Source of the DNA: Sphingosinicella sp. YJ22
GTDB lineage: Bacteria > Pseudomonadota > Alphaproteobacteria > Sphingomonadales > Sphingomonadaceae
Assembly (NCBI RefSeq): GCF_011320075.1
Contig: NZ_JAANPA010000020.1
Location: 1 to 48,254 of the forward strand
Length of the DNA stretch: 48,254 bases
Direction of reading: 5' to 3'
Shown: positions 39,801 through 47,877 of the stretch, one piece after another
How the letters are laid out: every line of letters begins with the position of its first letter
Numbering within the stretch: the first letter of the stretch is position 1
Notes under the pieces: generated by a model
What the model saw: the letters and a program-made list of their open reading frames with translations, nothing else
Database searches by the model: none
Told to the model about the DNA's origin: nothing
Program-made: the position numbers and the translations under genes

Positions 39801-39833
39801 TTCCTATCCGTTTCCTACTTGTTCCTATAGAAC
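39801..39833 (+). promoter_or_regulatory. recA upstream elements: near-SOS box and three phased TTCCTA repeats
   Basis: GTTT-N7-GTTC (39810-39824) matches the alphaproteobacterial LexA site GTTC-N7-GTTC at 7 of 8 core positions. TTCCTA occurs at 39801, 39812 and 39822 (10- to 11-base steps). GTTC-CTATA-GAAC (39821-39833) forms a palindrome at the last one. LexA control of recA is expected, and this is the only good candidate site. Confidence 0.5.
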
Positions 39834-39896
39834 AGATGCGGTACAGAAGCCGTCATTGATCGCGCAACGGCGACGCTCTAACGGGAGGAACAGGCC

Positions 39897-40964
39897 ATGG
39901 CGGCATCACTCAAAGTCGTTTCCGAAGGATCCCCCCTCAACGTGGACAGGCAGAAGGCTCTCGAAGCAGCGCTCGCGCAGATCGACCGCGCGTTCGGCAA
40001 AGGCAGCGCGATGCGCTTGGGCTCGAAAGAGGCCATCGACATCGAGACGATCTCGACCGGCTCGCTGGGCCTCGACATCGCGCTCGGCATCGGCGGGCTG
40101 CCGCGCGGGCGTGTCGTCGAGATTTACGGACCGGAAAGCTCGGGCAAGACCACCCTGGCGCTTCACGCGGTCGCCGAGGCGCAGAAGATGGGCGGCACCG
40201 CCGCCTTCGTCGACGCCGAGCATGCGCTCGACCCGGTCTATGCTAAGAAGCTTGGCGTCGACATCGACAATCTGATCGTCTCCCAGCCGGACACCGGCGA
40301 ACAGGCGCTCGAGATCGTCGACACGCTGGTGCGCTCGAACGCGATCGACATCCTGATCGTCGACTCGGTCGCCGCGCTCGTCCCGCGGGCGGAGATCGAG
40401 GGCGAAATGGGCGACAGCCATGTCGGCCTCCAGGCGCGCCTGATGAGCCAGTCGCTCAGGAAGCTCACCGGCTCGATCTCCAAGTCCAAGTGCCTGGTCA
40501 TCTTCATCAACCAGCTGCGCATGAAGATCGGCGTCATGTACGGCAATCCGGAGACCACGACCGGCGGCAACGCTCTGAAATTCTACGCCTCGGTCCGCCT
40601 CGACATCCGCCGCACCGGCCAGATCAAGGACCGCGACGACATCGTCGGCAACTCCACGCGGGTGAAGGTGGTCAAGAACAAGCTCGCGCCGCCGTTCAAG
40701 CAGGTCGAGTTCGACATCATGTACGGCCAGGGCGTGTCCAAGGTCGGCGAGGTGCTCGACCTCGGCGTCAAGGCCGGCATCGTGGAAAAGTCGGGCGCCT
40801 GGTTCAGCCACGACTCGGTGCGGATCGGCCAGGGCCGCGAGAACGCCAAGCAGTTCCTCACCGACAATCCCGAGCTGTTCGCCAAGATCGAAAAGGCGAT
40901 CCGCGGCCGCACCGGCGAAGTCAGCGAAGCTCTGATGACCGGCGGCGCCGACGACGAGGCCTGA
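39897..40964 (+). CDS. recA: Recombinase RecA
   Basis: A 355-residue RecA. Walker [16 protein letters not shown] (about 78-85), Walker [11 protein letters not shown], the L1/L2 region ([21 protein letters not shown]-type and [32 protein letters not shown]), and the acidic C-terminus GGADDEA. Central in homologous recombination and SOS induction through LexA cleavage. GGGAGG precedes the ATG at 39897. Confidence 0.98.
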   Translation: MAASLKVVSEGSPLNVDRQKALEAALAQIDRAFGKGSAMRLGSKEAIDIETISTGSLGLDIALGIGGLPRGRVVEIYGPESSGKTTLALHAVAEAQKMGGTAAFVDAEHALDPVYAKKLGVDIDNLIVSQPDTGEQALEIVDTLVRSNAIDILIVDSVAALVPRAEIEGEMGDSHVGLQARLMSQSLRKLTGSISKSKCLVIFINQLRMKIGVMYGNPETTTGGNALKFYASVRLDIRRTGQIKDRDDIVGNSTRVKVVKNKLAPPFKQVEFDIMYGQGVSKVGEVLDLGVKAGIVEKSGAWFSHDSVRIGQGRENAKQFLTDNPELFAKIEKAIRGRTGEVSEALMTGGADDEA

Positions 40965-40977
40965 GGGAGGGGCCGGG

Positions 40978-41013
40978 AGAGGGGTTGTTCGGCAAGGCCG
41001 GCGCCCCTCTTTT
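40978..41013 (+). terminator. Rho-independent terminator after recA
   Basis: AGAGGGG (40978-40984) and CCCCTCT (41004-41010) enclose a 19-base loop with a small inner GGC/GCC pairing; TTT follows on the plus strand. It lies between recA and the convergent MFS gene (stop at 41024). Confidence 0.8.
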
Positions 41014-41023
41014 GGTATGTGGT

Positions 41024-42322
41024 TCAGACCGGCCGTGTGGTCACTTCCTGAACGTCGATCTCGGCCTCGTCGTGCGAGTCGCGGCAGGGCTGGCGGTTGG
41101 CCCAGAAGGCGACCGCCAAAGCGAGCGCACCGCACGTGGTGAAGCCGATCAGGAACGGGATGGTCGTCCCGTTGAAATTCTGGCCGATGATGAAGCCGAT
41201 CGTCGCGCCGCCCATCGTGGTGATCGCGCCCTGCACCGAAGAGGCGGTGCCCGCGACATGGCCGAGCGGCTCCATCGCCAGAGCGCCGGCATTGGCGCCG
41301 ATCATTCCGAAATAGGCCATGGTCGCGGCCTGGAAGGTCACGAAGATCCACAGTTCCTCGCCCAGGGCCGCGGCGAACAGGAGGTGGGCGGCCGCCACCG
41401 CGGTGAAGCAGGACAGCGCAGTCAGCAGCAGCTTGCGCGCGCCCAGCCTCATCACCAGCCGCGAATTGGCGTAGGAGCTCAACGTCATCGGCCCGGCGAT
41501 GCAGGCGAAGACGAGGCCGATCAGCTCCGGGCGCGCGAACACGTCGAACACGATCTGCTGGATCGAGTTGATGAACGCGAACAGCGCGCCCATCAGCAAT
41601 GTCTGGGCGATGGTGTTGCCGATCGACTGGCGGATCCGCACCGTCGTCCATACCGCCTCGCCGATGCTTCGCGCCGATAGCGGGCGCCTGTTCTCCGGCG
41701 CCAGCGTCTCGGGCAGGCGCAGCACCAGCCACAAAGCGAGCACCGCGCCATAGACTCCCAACACGATGAAGATGTGCCGCCACGTCGCGATGGCGAGGAT
41801 GCCCTGGCCGAAGGTTGGCGCCAGCACCGGCACGATCATGAACACGATCATCGTGATCGACATGATCCGGGCCATTCCGGATCCCTGGTAGCGGTCGCGC
41901 ACCACCGAGATGACGAGCACCCGAGTCGCGGCGGCGGCTACGCCCTGGAGGAAGCGCGCGCCAAGCAGCAGCTCGAAGCTGGAAGCGAGCCCGGCGAGCA
42001 GGCCGAATATCCCGTAGAAGGCGAGCGCGCCGACCATCAGCCATTTGCGCCCGAACCGGTCCGACAGCGGCCCGTAAGCGAGCTGAGAGATGCCGAAGCC
42101 GAGCAGGTAGACGGTGATGACCAGCTGGCGGCGATTGTCCTCGCCGACGCCGAGCGCATCGCCGATCGCGGGCAGGGCCGGAAGCATCGAATCAATCGCC
42201 AGCGCATTCGACGCCATCAGCGCCGCCATCAGGGCAACGAACTCGGCCATGCCCGGCCCGCGCCAGCCGCGTTCGGCGGCCGCGCCGCTCGTCATCGTCT
42301 CTGGTCCGCGCAGCTTTTGCAT
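41024..42322 (-). CDS. MFS multidrug exporter, Bcr/CflA type
   Basis: A 432-residue protein with about 12 transmembrane segments. GPLSDRFGRKWLMVG is the motif A of the major facilitator superfamily (loop 2-3), and FLQGVAAAATRVLVISVVRDRY with VLAPTFGQGILAIATWRHIF resembles the Bcr/CflA drug-proton antiporter group. It probably exports small toxic compounds with protons. ATG at 42322 is used, an alternative at 42295. Divergent from the glutathione S-transferase gene. Confidence 0.88.
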   Translation of the reverse strand: MQKLRGPETMTSGAAAERGWRGPGMAEFVALMAALMASNALAIDSMLPALPAIGDALGVGEDNRRQLVITVYLLGFGISQLAYGPLSDRFGRKWLMVGALAFYGIFGLLAGLASSFELLLGARFLQGVAAAATRVLVISVVRDRYQGSGMARIMSITMIVFMIVPVLAPTFGQGILAIATWRHIFIVLGVYGAVLALWLVLRLPETLAPENRRPLSARSIGEAVWTTVRIRQSIGNTIAQTLLMGALFAFINSIQQIVFDVFARPELIGLVFACIAGPMTLSSYANSRLVMRLGARKLLLTALSCFTAVAAAHLLFAAALGEELWIFVTFQAATMAYFGMIGANAGALAMEPLGHVAGTASSVQGAITTMGGATIGFIIGQNFNGTTIPFLIGFTTCGALALAVAFWANRQPCRDSHDEAEIDVQEVTTRPV

Positions 42323-42393
42323 GGCAGGGCCTTGGTTGACGCGGCGGCGCAAGACAAGTTCCGTTTTGTTTCGCCACCAGCCGGGGAAGCGCG

Positions 42394-43017
42394 ATGATCG
42401 TCGTCCACCATCTCGAGAACAGCCGTTCGCAGCGGGTGCTGTGGATGCTGGAGGAACTCGGCCTGGACTATGAGATCCGCCGTTACGAACGCGATCCCAA
42501 GACCATGCTCGCGCCGCCGGATCTCAGGAAAGTCCATCCGCTCGGCAAGTCGCCGGTCATCGAGGATCATGGCCGGGTCGTGGCCGAGACAGGCGCGATC
42601 GTCGAATATCTCGTCGAGAAGGGCGAGGGGCGGCTCGGCCCGCCGGCGAACCGCGCCGCGGTGCTGCGCTACCGCCAGTTCCTCCATTATGCGGAGGGCT
42701 CGCTGATGCCGCTGCTGTTCACCACGCTCGTGCTCGGCCGCGTGCCCATGCTGGGCAAGACGGCGCAGAAGAAGTTCCGGCCGATGATCGAGCCGCACCT
42801 CGACTGGCTTGAGACGGAGCTTCAGGAGCGGCCCTGGTTCGCCGGCGACGAGTTCAGCGCCGCCGACATCATGATGAGCTTTCCGCTGGAGGCCGCGCGC
42901 AGCCGCGCCGGACTCGATGCGCGGCGCCCGGCGCTGGTCGAATGGCTCGAACGGATACACGCCCGCCCGGCCTATCAGGCCGCGCTCGCCAGGGGCGGCC
43001 CCTACGCCTACGCCTGA
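42394..43017 (+). CDS. Glutathione S-transferase family protein
   Basis: A 207-residue protein with thioredoxin-like N-terminal domain (residues 1-80; NSRSQRVLWMLEELGLDYEI, catalytic Ser/Ser-Gln region at NSRSQR; GKSPVIEDHG with the cis-Pro; VVAETGAIVEYL with the Glu-Thr/Ser glutathione contact) and an all-helical C-terminal domain (EFSAADIMMSFPL). It conjugates or isomerises electrophiles with glutathione. Divergent from the MFS exporter; detoxification is an inference. Confidence 0.92.
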   Translation: MIVVHHLENSRSQRVLWMLEELGLDYEIRRYERDPKTMLAPPDLRKVHPLGKSPVIEDHGRVVAETGAIVEYLVEKGEGRLGPPANRAAVLRYRQFLHYAEGSLMPLLFTTLVLGRVPMLGKTAQKKFRPMIEPHLDWLETELQERPWFAGDEFSAADIMMSFPLEAARSRAGLDARRPALVEWLERIHARPAYQAALARGGPYAYA

Positions 43018-43026
43018 GCCGCGCGC

Positions 43027-43605
43027 CTAATTGCCGCGGGGCGGGGTGCTTTGCGGCTGCTCTTGCTGAGGCGCGAGCGGCTCGCCGCGCGGGGTGAGCC
43101 TGTCCGGAAGGCGTTGGATCGGCGGCCGTTCGGGGATCGGGCGGCAGCCGGGCCGTCCGCGGTCGGCGCCTTCGCAGTCGAGCTGCGGGCGAGTCGCCGC
43201 CGGCGGCTGCTGGTTCCAGCGATTCGGCTGTTGCGGCGTGACGCTGTTGCCAGGCGGAGCTGCCGTGCCGGGCGGTGTCACCGGGGCGGTGACGTTGCCC
43301 GTCTCCGGCACCGGCATCGGAACCGTTTCGTTGATTTCCGGCGGCATCAGCATGTCGGGCGGCAGGATCTGGTTGATCGCGGGGTCCGGTCCCAGCGGCA
43401 CCGGCGCGAGCGGCTGTTGCGGCTGCGCGGTCTGCATCTCGAGCTCGTTGACCCGCGCGCGCAGTTGCTCCCGCTCGGCGACCAGGCCGCGCACCTCGAA
43501 GAAGGCCCAACCAGTCACCCCCACCGCGAGCAGGGCGGCCAACACCTGCACGACCAGCAGCGCGCGCGCCGCGGACACGAAGGCGGCGATTCGGTTCCCG
43601 CTCAT
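43027..43605 (-). CDS. Single-pass membrane protein with coiled coil and Pro/Gln-rich tail (TIR partner)
   Basis: A 192-residue protein. A transmembrane helix at about residues 15-37 (ALLVVQVLAALLAVGVTGWAFF), a short coiled-coil of about 38-58 (LVAEREQLRARVNELEMQ), then a Pro/Gln/Asn-rich tail of about 130 residues with two Cys (DCEGADRGRPGC). No known domain. The start codon overlaps the stop of the TIR gene (ATGA), so both proteins are made together. Tail location (periplasm or cytosol) cannot be told from sequence. The unit is recorded as the main unexplained system of the window. Confidence 0.82.
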   Translation of the reverse strand: MSGNRIAAFVSAARALLVVQVLAALLAVGVTGWAFFEVRGLVAEREQLRARVNELEMQTAQPQQPLAPVPLGPDPAINQILPPDMLMPPEINETVPMPVPETGNVTAPVTPPGTAAPPGNSVTPQQPNRWNQQPPAATRPQLDCEGADRGRPGCRPIPERPPIQRLPDRLTPRGEPLAPQQEQPQSTPPRGN

Positions 43606-44273
43606 CGCCGGCTCGCCTGCATGGTGCGGCCGAGCACGAAGGCGGAAATGGCGAGCAGGGCCAGGGATATGGCCAATGCGACCACGCTGATCAGGCCGAG
43701 CGCCGCCGCGCTGAGCAGGTTGCGGACTGCGAGCAGCACGCACAGCGCGACCAGCAGGGTCGCGGCGAGGCCGGCCCAGCCGAGGATGGCGACCCGCCCG
43801 AAACCCTGCAGCCGGTCCTCCGTCCGCTGGACGATCTCGACTCCGCCCGCCTCGATCGCCGGCTCCATCGCGGGGAGGGCGTCGCCGCGGACTCGTGCGT
43901 AGAGGCGGCTTTGCAGCTCCGGCCATGGCACCTGGTCGCGAGTCCCGCCCCAGGCCCGGAAGTCGAGAAAGTTGATCATCGTGAAGGGTAAGGGCAGCCG
44001 CGCCCCGTCGAAGCTGAGCTGGACCAGCTTGCCGGCGTCGAGCGCGGCATTCGCCTCGGCTCGGACCCACAGCGAATCATGCGCCGCTTTCGACCAGGCG
44101 ACCACGACGCAGCGCGCCGCGTCGATCTCGCGCTCGATCACCAGCCCGTAATCGTCGCCGGCGGTCAGGCGCTGGTCCCACCACAGGCTTCGGCCGCTTG
44201 CCTCGATCCCTTCGGCGACGGCCGTCGCGCGCCCCTGGTCGGGGCGGGCATAAGAGAGGAAGCAGTCAGCCAT
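43602..44273 (-). CDS. Membrane-anchored TIR-domain protein
   Basis: A 223-residue protein. Residues 1-about 130 form a TIR domain: DCFLSYARPDQGRA (box 1), LWWDQRLTAGDDYG (BB-loop region), VVVAWSKAAHDSLWVRAEANAAL with W69 and E73 where NADase TIRs carry the catalytic Glu, and a final LDFRAW segment. Two hydrophobic helices at about 161-183 and 189-214 anchor the C-terminus. TIR domains of bacteria often hydrolyse NAD+ or make cyclic ADP-ribose isomers; whether this one does is unproved. The ATG at 44273 fits the domain start. It leads the two-gene unit and is divergent from the DAACS symporter. Confidence 0.88.
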   Translation of the reverse strand: MADCFLSYARPDQGRATAVAEGIEASGRSLWWDQRLTAGDDYGLVIEREIDAARCVVVAWSKAAHDSLWVRAEANAALDAGKLVQLSFDGARLPLPFTMINFLDFRAWGGTRDQVPWPELQSRLYARVRGDALPAMEPAIEAGGVEIVQRTEDRLQGFGRVAILGWAGLAATLLVALCVLLAVRNLLSAAALGLISVVALAISLALLAISAFVLGRTMQASRR

Positions 44274-44303
44274 CGACTTAGGTCTAGCAGCCGCGCCCGA
44301 CCG

Positions 44304-44332
44304 TTGACAAATGGCGGCAAAGGTGGACGCAT
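44304..44332 (+). promoter_or_regulatory. Candidate promoter of the symporter gene
   Basis: TTGACA (44304-44309) matches the -35 consensus exactly; 17 bases later comes ACGCAT (44327-44332), a weak -10. It lies 30 bases before the GTG start at 44362, in the gap shared with the divergent TIR gene. Confidence 0.45.
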
Positions 44333-44361
44333 CCGCCGCACCAAAACACAAGGGGAACGAC

Positions 44362-45705
44362 GTGGGTGAACCGGTAAAGACCAAGGGCGGCATCTCGCTG
44401 CAGATGCAGATGCTGATCGGCTTCCTGGTCGGCCTCGGCGCAGGCCTCGCCGTCTATGCCGGGGCGCGGGACGCCGCCTGGGTGGATACCGTCACCACCT
44501 ATGTCACCAACCCGATCGGCCAGATCTTCCTTCGGCTGATCTTCATGCTGGTGATCCCGCTGCTGTTCTCGGCCCTGGTGGTCGGCATTTCCGAGATGGG
44601 CGAGATCCGCTCGCTGCGCCGGGTCGGCCTGCGCACGCTCGCCTATACCGTGATCGTCTCGTCGATCGCGGTGGCGGTCAGCCTCATCGTCGTCAACCTG
44701 CTCCAGCCGGGCGCGGGCGTCGACCGCGCCGCGGCCCAATCGATGCTCGCCGAATCCAGCGAGCGCGCCAGCCAGATCGTCCGAACCGGCGCCGAGCAGC
44801 CTAGCGGCATCGACGCCTTCATCACCCTCGTCCCCAACAACCTCATCGAGGCGATGGGCAGCAACGCCTCGATCATCTCGGTGATGATCTTCGCCTTGTT
44901 CTTCGGCATCGGCCTGATGCTCACCGACACGCCGAACGCGCGGCTGCTTCAGCGCGGCTTCGAAGGCCTGTTCGACGTCACGATGAAGCTCATCCTCATC
45001 GTCATCAAGCTCGCTCCGATCGCCATCGCCTGCTTCATGTTCAATCTCGCCGCGGTGTTCGGCTGGGACCTGCTCATTCGCCTGTCGGCCTATGTCGGGG
45101 TCGTCCTGCTTGCGCTCGGCATCCAGATGTTCGTGGTCTTCCCGGCCTTGCTCGCGACGCTCGGCCGCAAGAACCCGATCGCCTTCTTCCGCGAGACCCA
45201 GGAAGCCACCGTCATGGCCTTCTCGACGGCCTCGTCCAACGCGACTCTGCCGACCGCGCTGCGCGTCGCCGACGAGAAGCTCGGCCTGCCGCGCCGCGTG
45301 TCGCGCTTCGTGCTGACCATCGGCGCCACCGCCAACCAGAACGGCACCGCGATGTTCGAGGGCGTGACGGTGATCTTCCTCGCCCAGTTCTTCGGCATTG
45401 AGCTGAGCTTGGGCCAGCAGATCATGGTCATGCTGGTCTGCATCCTCGGTGGCATCGGCACCGCGGGCGTGCCGGCGGGTTCGCTTCCGGTCGTGGCGCT
45501 GATCCTGGCGATGGTCGGCCTCGATCCCGCCGCGATCGCCCTGGTGCTCGGAGTCGACCGCTTCCTCGACATGTGCCGGACCACTCTGAACGTGATCGGT
45601 GACCTCGTCGCCGCCCAGATCATCTCCGCGGGCGAGCCGAAGGACGAGGTTGTAGCGCCGCCACTCGCCGCGGAGGCGCCGCTCCCGGAGCGGGTGACGC
45701 CTTAA
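44362..45705 (+). CDS. Dicarboxylate/amino acid:cation symporter (DAACS family)
   Basis: A 447-residue transporter of the GltP/DctA type. About eight transmembrane segments and two re-entrant loops; AFSTASSNATLPTAL is the HP1 serine-rich loop, GATANQNGTAMFEG the substrate/cation motif (NMDGT in glutamate carriers), GTAGVPAGS HP2, and DRFLDMCRTTLNVIGD the last helix with the substrate-binding Asp/Arg region. It imports acidic amino acids or C4-dicarboxylates with H+ or Na+. GTG 44362 with AAGGGG upstream is preferred to ATG 44311, which has no ribosome site and overlaps the candidate -35 to -10 region. Confidence 0.93.
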   Translation: MGEPVKTKGGISLQMQMLIGFLVGLGAGLAVYAGARDAAWVDTVTTYVTNPIGQIFLRLIFMLVIPLLFSALVVGISEMGEIRSLRRVGLRTLAYTVIVSSIAVAVSLIVVNLLQPGAGVDRAAAQSMLAESSERASQIVRTGAEQPSGIDAFITLVPNNLIEAMGSNASIISVMIFALFFGIGLMLTDTPNARLLQRGFEGLFDVTMKLILIVIKLAPIAIACFMFNLAAVFGWDLLIRLSAYVGVVLLALGIQMFVVFPALLATLGRKNPIAFFRETQEATVMAFSTASSNATLPTALRVADEKLGLPRRVSRFVLTIGATANQNGTAMFEGVTVIFLAQFFGIELSLGQQIMVMLVCILGGIGTAGVPAGSLPVVALILAMVGLDPAAIALVLGVDRFLDMCRTTLNVIGDLVAAQIISAGEPKDEVVAPPLAAEAPLPERVTP

Positions 45706-45712
45706 GCAGGAT

Positions 45713-45743
45713 CTTCCCTGTCCCGGCGAAGCCGGGATGGGGA
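45713..45743. repeat. Long palindrome between symporter and EF-G-like gene
   Basis: TCCCGGC (45721-45727), loop GAA, GCCGGGA (45731-45737), extended outward by TCCC/GGGA-type pairing (CTTCCC at 45713-45718 with GGGAGG at 45740-45745, one wobble). Placed between convergent genes (stops at 45705 and 45750), it may end both transcripts, but no T-run is present. Related in layout (CCGGC-GAA-GCCGG) to the palindromes beside the GIY-YIG gene. Confidence 0.6.
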
Positions 45744-45749
45744 GGAACG

Positions 45750-47774
45750 TCAGGCCGGCTCGAGTTCCTTGTGGACGACCTTGTCGGCGAGGTGGCCGTT
45801 GAGCTCGGCCAAATGGTCGAACTCGGATTCGTAGCTCGCCAGGCCCTGGCTCAGCGACCTCAGCTCGGCGTCGAGGCCCTGCATCTCCGCCTCGGGGATC
45901 AGCGCCTCGATCCGGTCCCAGCGCGACCAGCCGTCGCGCGGCTCCATGCCGAGCATCTGGCCGCGCCGGCTGGCGATCGCCGAGGTCACTTTCGACGAGG
46001 CGCTGCCCGGGGTCGTGATCGTCACCCGCCGCACCGGCTCGAGCAGGTGGGGCGAGGCGGCGGCGAGCGCTTCGCTCATCGCGACCCGGCCCGCCGTGCG
46101 GAACGCGACCTCCGACGAATCGACGCTGTGGTAGGAGCCGTCGACCAGGGTCACCGCGACGTCGACGACCGGGAAGCCGAGCGGCCCCTTGACCATCGCG
46201 TCGCGGATGCCCGCCTCGACCGCCGGGAACCATTGCTTGGGCACGACGCCGCCGCTGATCTTCTCGTTGAATTGGAAGCCGTCGCCGCGCGGCAGAGGCC
46301 GCACTTCGATGACGACGTCGCCGAACTGGCCGTGGCCGCCCGACTGCTTCTTGTGGCGACCGCGCTGGGTGACGCTCTTGCGGACCGATTCGCGGTAGCC
46401 GACCTGCGGCAGCCGTGAGGTCACCGCGACTCCATAGCGGTTCTTCAGCCGGTCGATCGTGACCCGAATATGCTCGTCGCTGACTCCGCGCAGGCGGGTC
46501 TCGTGGACCGCTTCGTCCTGTTCCCAGGACAAAGCCGGGTCCTCCTCGACCAGCTTGTGAAGCGCGGTCGACAGGCGGACGTCGTCCTTGCGCTCCTTGG
46601 TCGCGATGGCGACGGCATAATTGGACCGGTCGAGCTCGATCTCCGGCGCCGGCGGCAATTCGCCGCTGCCGATCCAGTCGCCGGCGGCGACGCCGTCCAG
46701 CTTGGCGATTGCGACGATGTCGCCCAACCGCCCCTCGGCGGCCTTGACGACCTTGTCGCCCTGGACCTGGAAGATCGTGCCGATGCGCACCGGCTCACCG
46801 CCCGCGGTGGCCAGCTCGGCGCCCTCCCTGAGCGCGTCCCCAAAGATCCGGGCGAGAGCGAGGCGGCCCATCGCGCCGCCATGGCTGGTCTTGAACACGA
46901 AGGCGCACTGGCCTTCCGCCAGCAGCCGCTCGGCGGTCGCCTCCGGCCCCGGTGCCTCGTGGCGAAGCGCCTTGAGCAGCCGCCGAACGCCGAAGCCCTT
47001 GAGCGCCGATCCGAACAGCACCGGCACGCCGAGGCCTCGCCCGGTCTCGTTGGCGAGGTCGGCATATACCGTCTTCGGATCCGGCTCCTCGTCCATCAGC
47101 AGCGCTTCCATCAGCGCGTCGTCATGGTCGGCGAGCTGCTCCAGCATGTGGAAGCGCGCAGATTTCTCGCGCTCCTTGAGGTCGTCGGGGATCGCGCCCT
47201 GTTCGGAGGCCTGGCCGGCGCGATAGTGGAACGCCCGCTCCAGCGCCAAATCGACGAAGCCGCTGATCTTGTCGCCGTCACGGATCGGGATCTGGCGAGC
47301 GATGAGCGGCGACGCGCTCATCGGCTGAAGCGCCTCGAGCAGCGCCTGGATCGAGCCGCGCGCCTGGTCGATCTTGTTGACGAAGATGAGGTGCGGCACG
47401 CCCAGCGCCTCGAGCTTGCGCAGCGCCGGCTCGGCGAGATGGGCGCGCTCCGGCTCGGGATCGATCACCACGATGGCAAGGTCGCAGGCCGCGATGCCGC
47501 GCGCGCCGTCGGCCGAGAAGCCGATCGAGCCCGGGCAGTCGGCGATCGCGAAGCTGTCGCCGAGATAGTCGAAACGCATCAGATTAAGCTCGGTCGAGCC
47601 GCCGCGGGCCCGCGCCTCCGCGCTCGAATCGCCGACGCTGGTCTTGGCGTCGACGCTGCCCTGGCGGTCGATCGTGCCGCTTGCAAAAAGAAGGGCCTCG
47701 GCAAGGCTGGTCTTGCCAGCCCCGCCAGGCCCGACGAGCGCCACGGCTCTTGTAGCACCGGATCTGTCGGGCAT
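45750..47774 (-). CDS. Elongation factor G-like GTPase with altered G3 motif
   Basis: A 674-residue translational GTPase of EF-G domain layout. G1 is GPGGAGKTSL (about 15-24), G4 NKID (about 136), with G5-like FGSALKG. The switch I threonine region reads RGGSTELNL in place of RGITI, and G3 is DCPGSIGF in place of DTPGHVDF, so the His that activates water in EF-G is replaced by Ser. Later parts follow EF-G domains II-V (RKSVTQRGRHKKQSGGHGQFGDVVIEV is domain IV-like). Such EF-G-like paralogues are, to my memory, common in sphingomonads, with unknown role. True translocase function is unlikely without the His. Confidence 0.9.
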   Translation of the reverse strand: MPDRSGATRAVALVGPGGAGKTSLAEALLFASGTIDRQGSVDAKTSVGDSSAEARARGGSTELNLMRFDYLGDSFAIADCPGSIGFSADGARGIAACDLAIVVIDPEPERAHLAEPALRKLEALGVPHLIFVNKIDQARGSIQALLEALQPMSASPLIARQIPIRDGDKISGFVDLALERAFHYRAGQASEQGAIPDDLKEREKSARFHMLEQLADHDDALMEALLMDEEPDPKTVYADLANETGRGLGVPVLFGSALKGFGVRRLLKALRHEAPGPEATAERLLAEGQCAFVFKTSHGGAMGRLALARIFGDALREGAELATAGGEPVRIGTIFQVQGDKVVKAAEGRLGDIVAIAKLDGVAAGDWIGSGELPPAPEIELDRSNYAVAIATKERKDDVRLSTALHKLVEEDPALSWEQDEAVHETRLRGVSDEHIRVTIDRLKNRYGVAVTSRLPQVGYRESVRKSVTQRGRHKKQSGGHGQFGDVVIEVRPLPRGDGFQFNEKISGGVVPKQWFPAVEAGIRDAMVKGPLGFPVVDVAVTLVDGSYHSVDSSEVAFRTAGRVAMSEALAAASPHLLEPVRRVTITTPGSASSKVTSAIASRRGQMLGMEPRDGWSRWDRIEALIPEAEMQGLDAELRSLSQGLASYESEFDHLAELNGHLADKVVHKELEPA

Positions 47775-47877
47775 GATCGTCTCCTTCGTCCGCTGGCGCG
47801 GTCCGCGAAGAAGACGCGGGGGCGCCTCTCAAACCGAAGCGATCAGGCTCTACCTGTGCGCGGCAAAGCGCAAGGGG

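Noticed and set aside
43602-44273. Thoeris or CBASS defence system
   Set aside because: No ThsA, cyclase or Cap gene is beside the TIR gene, so the unit cannot be placed in these systems.
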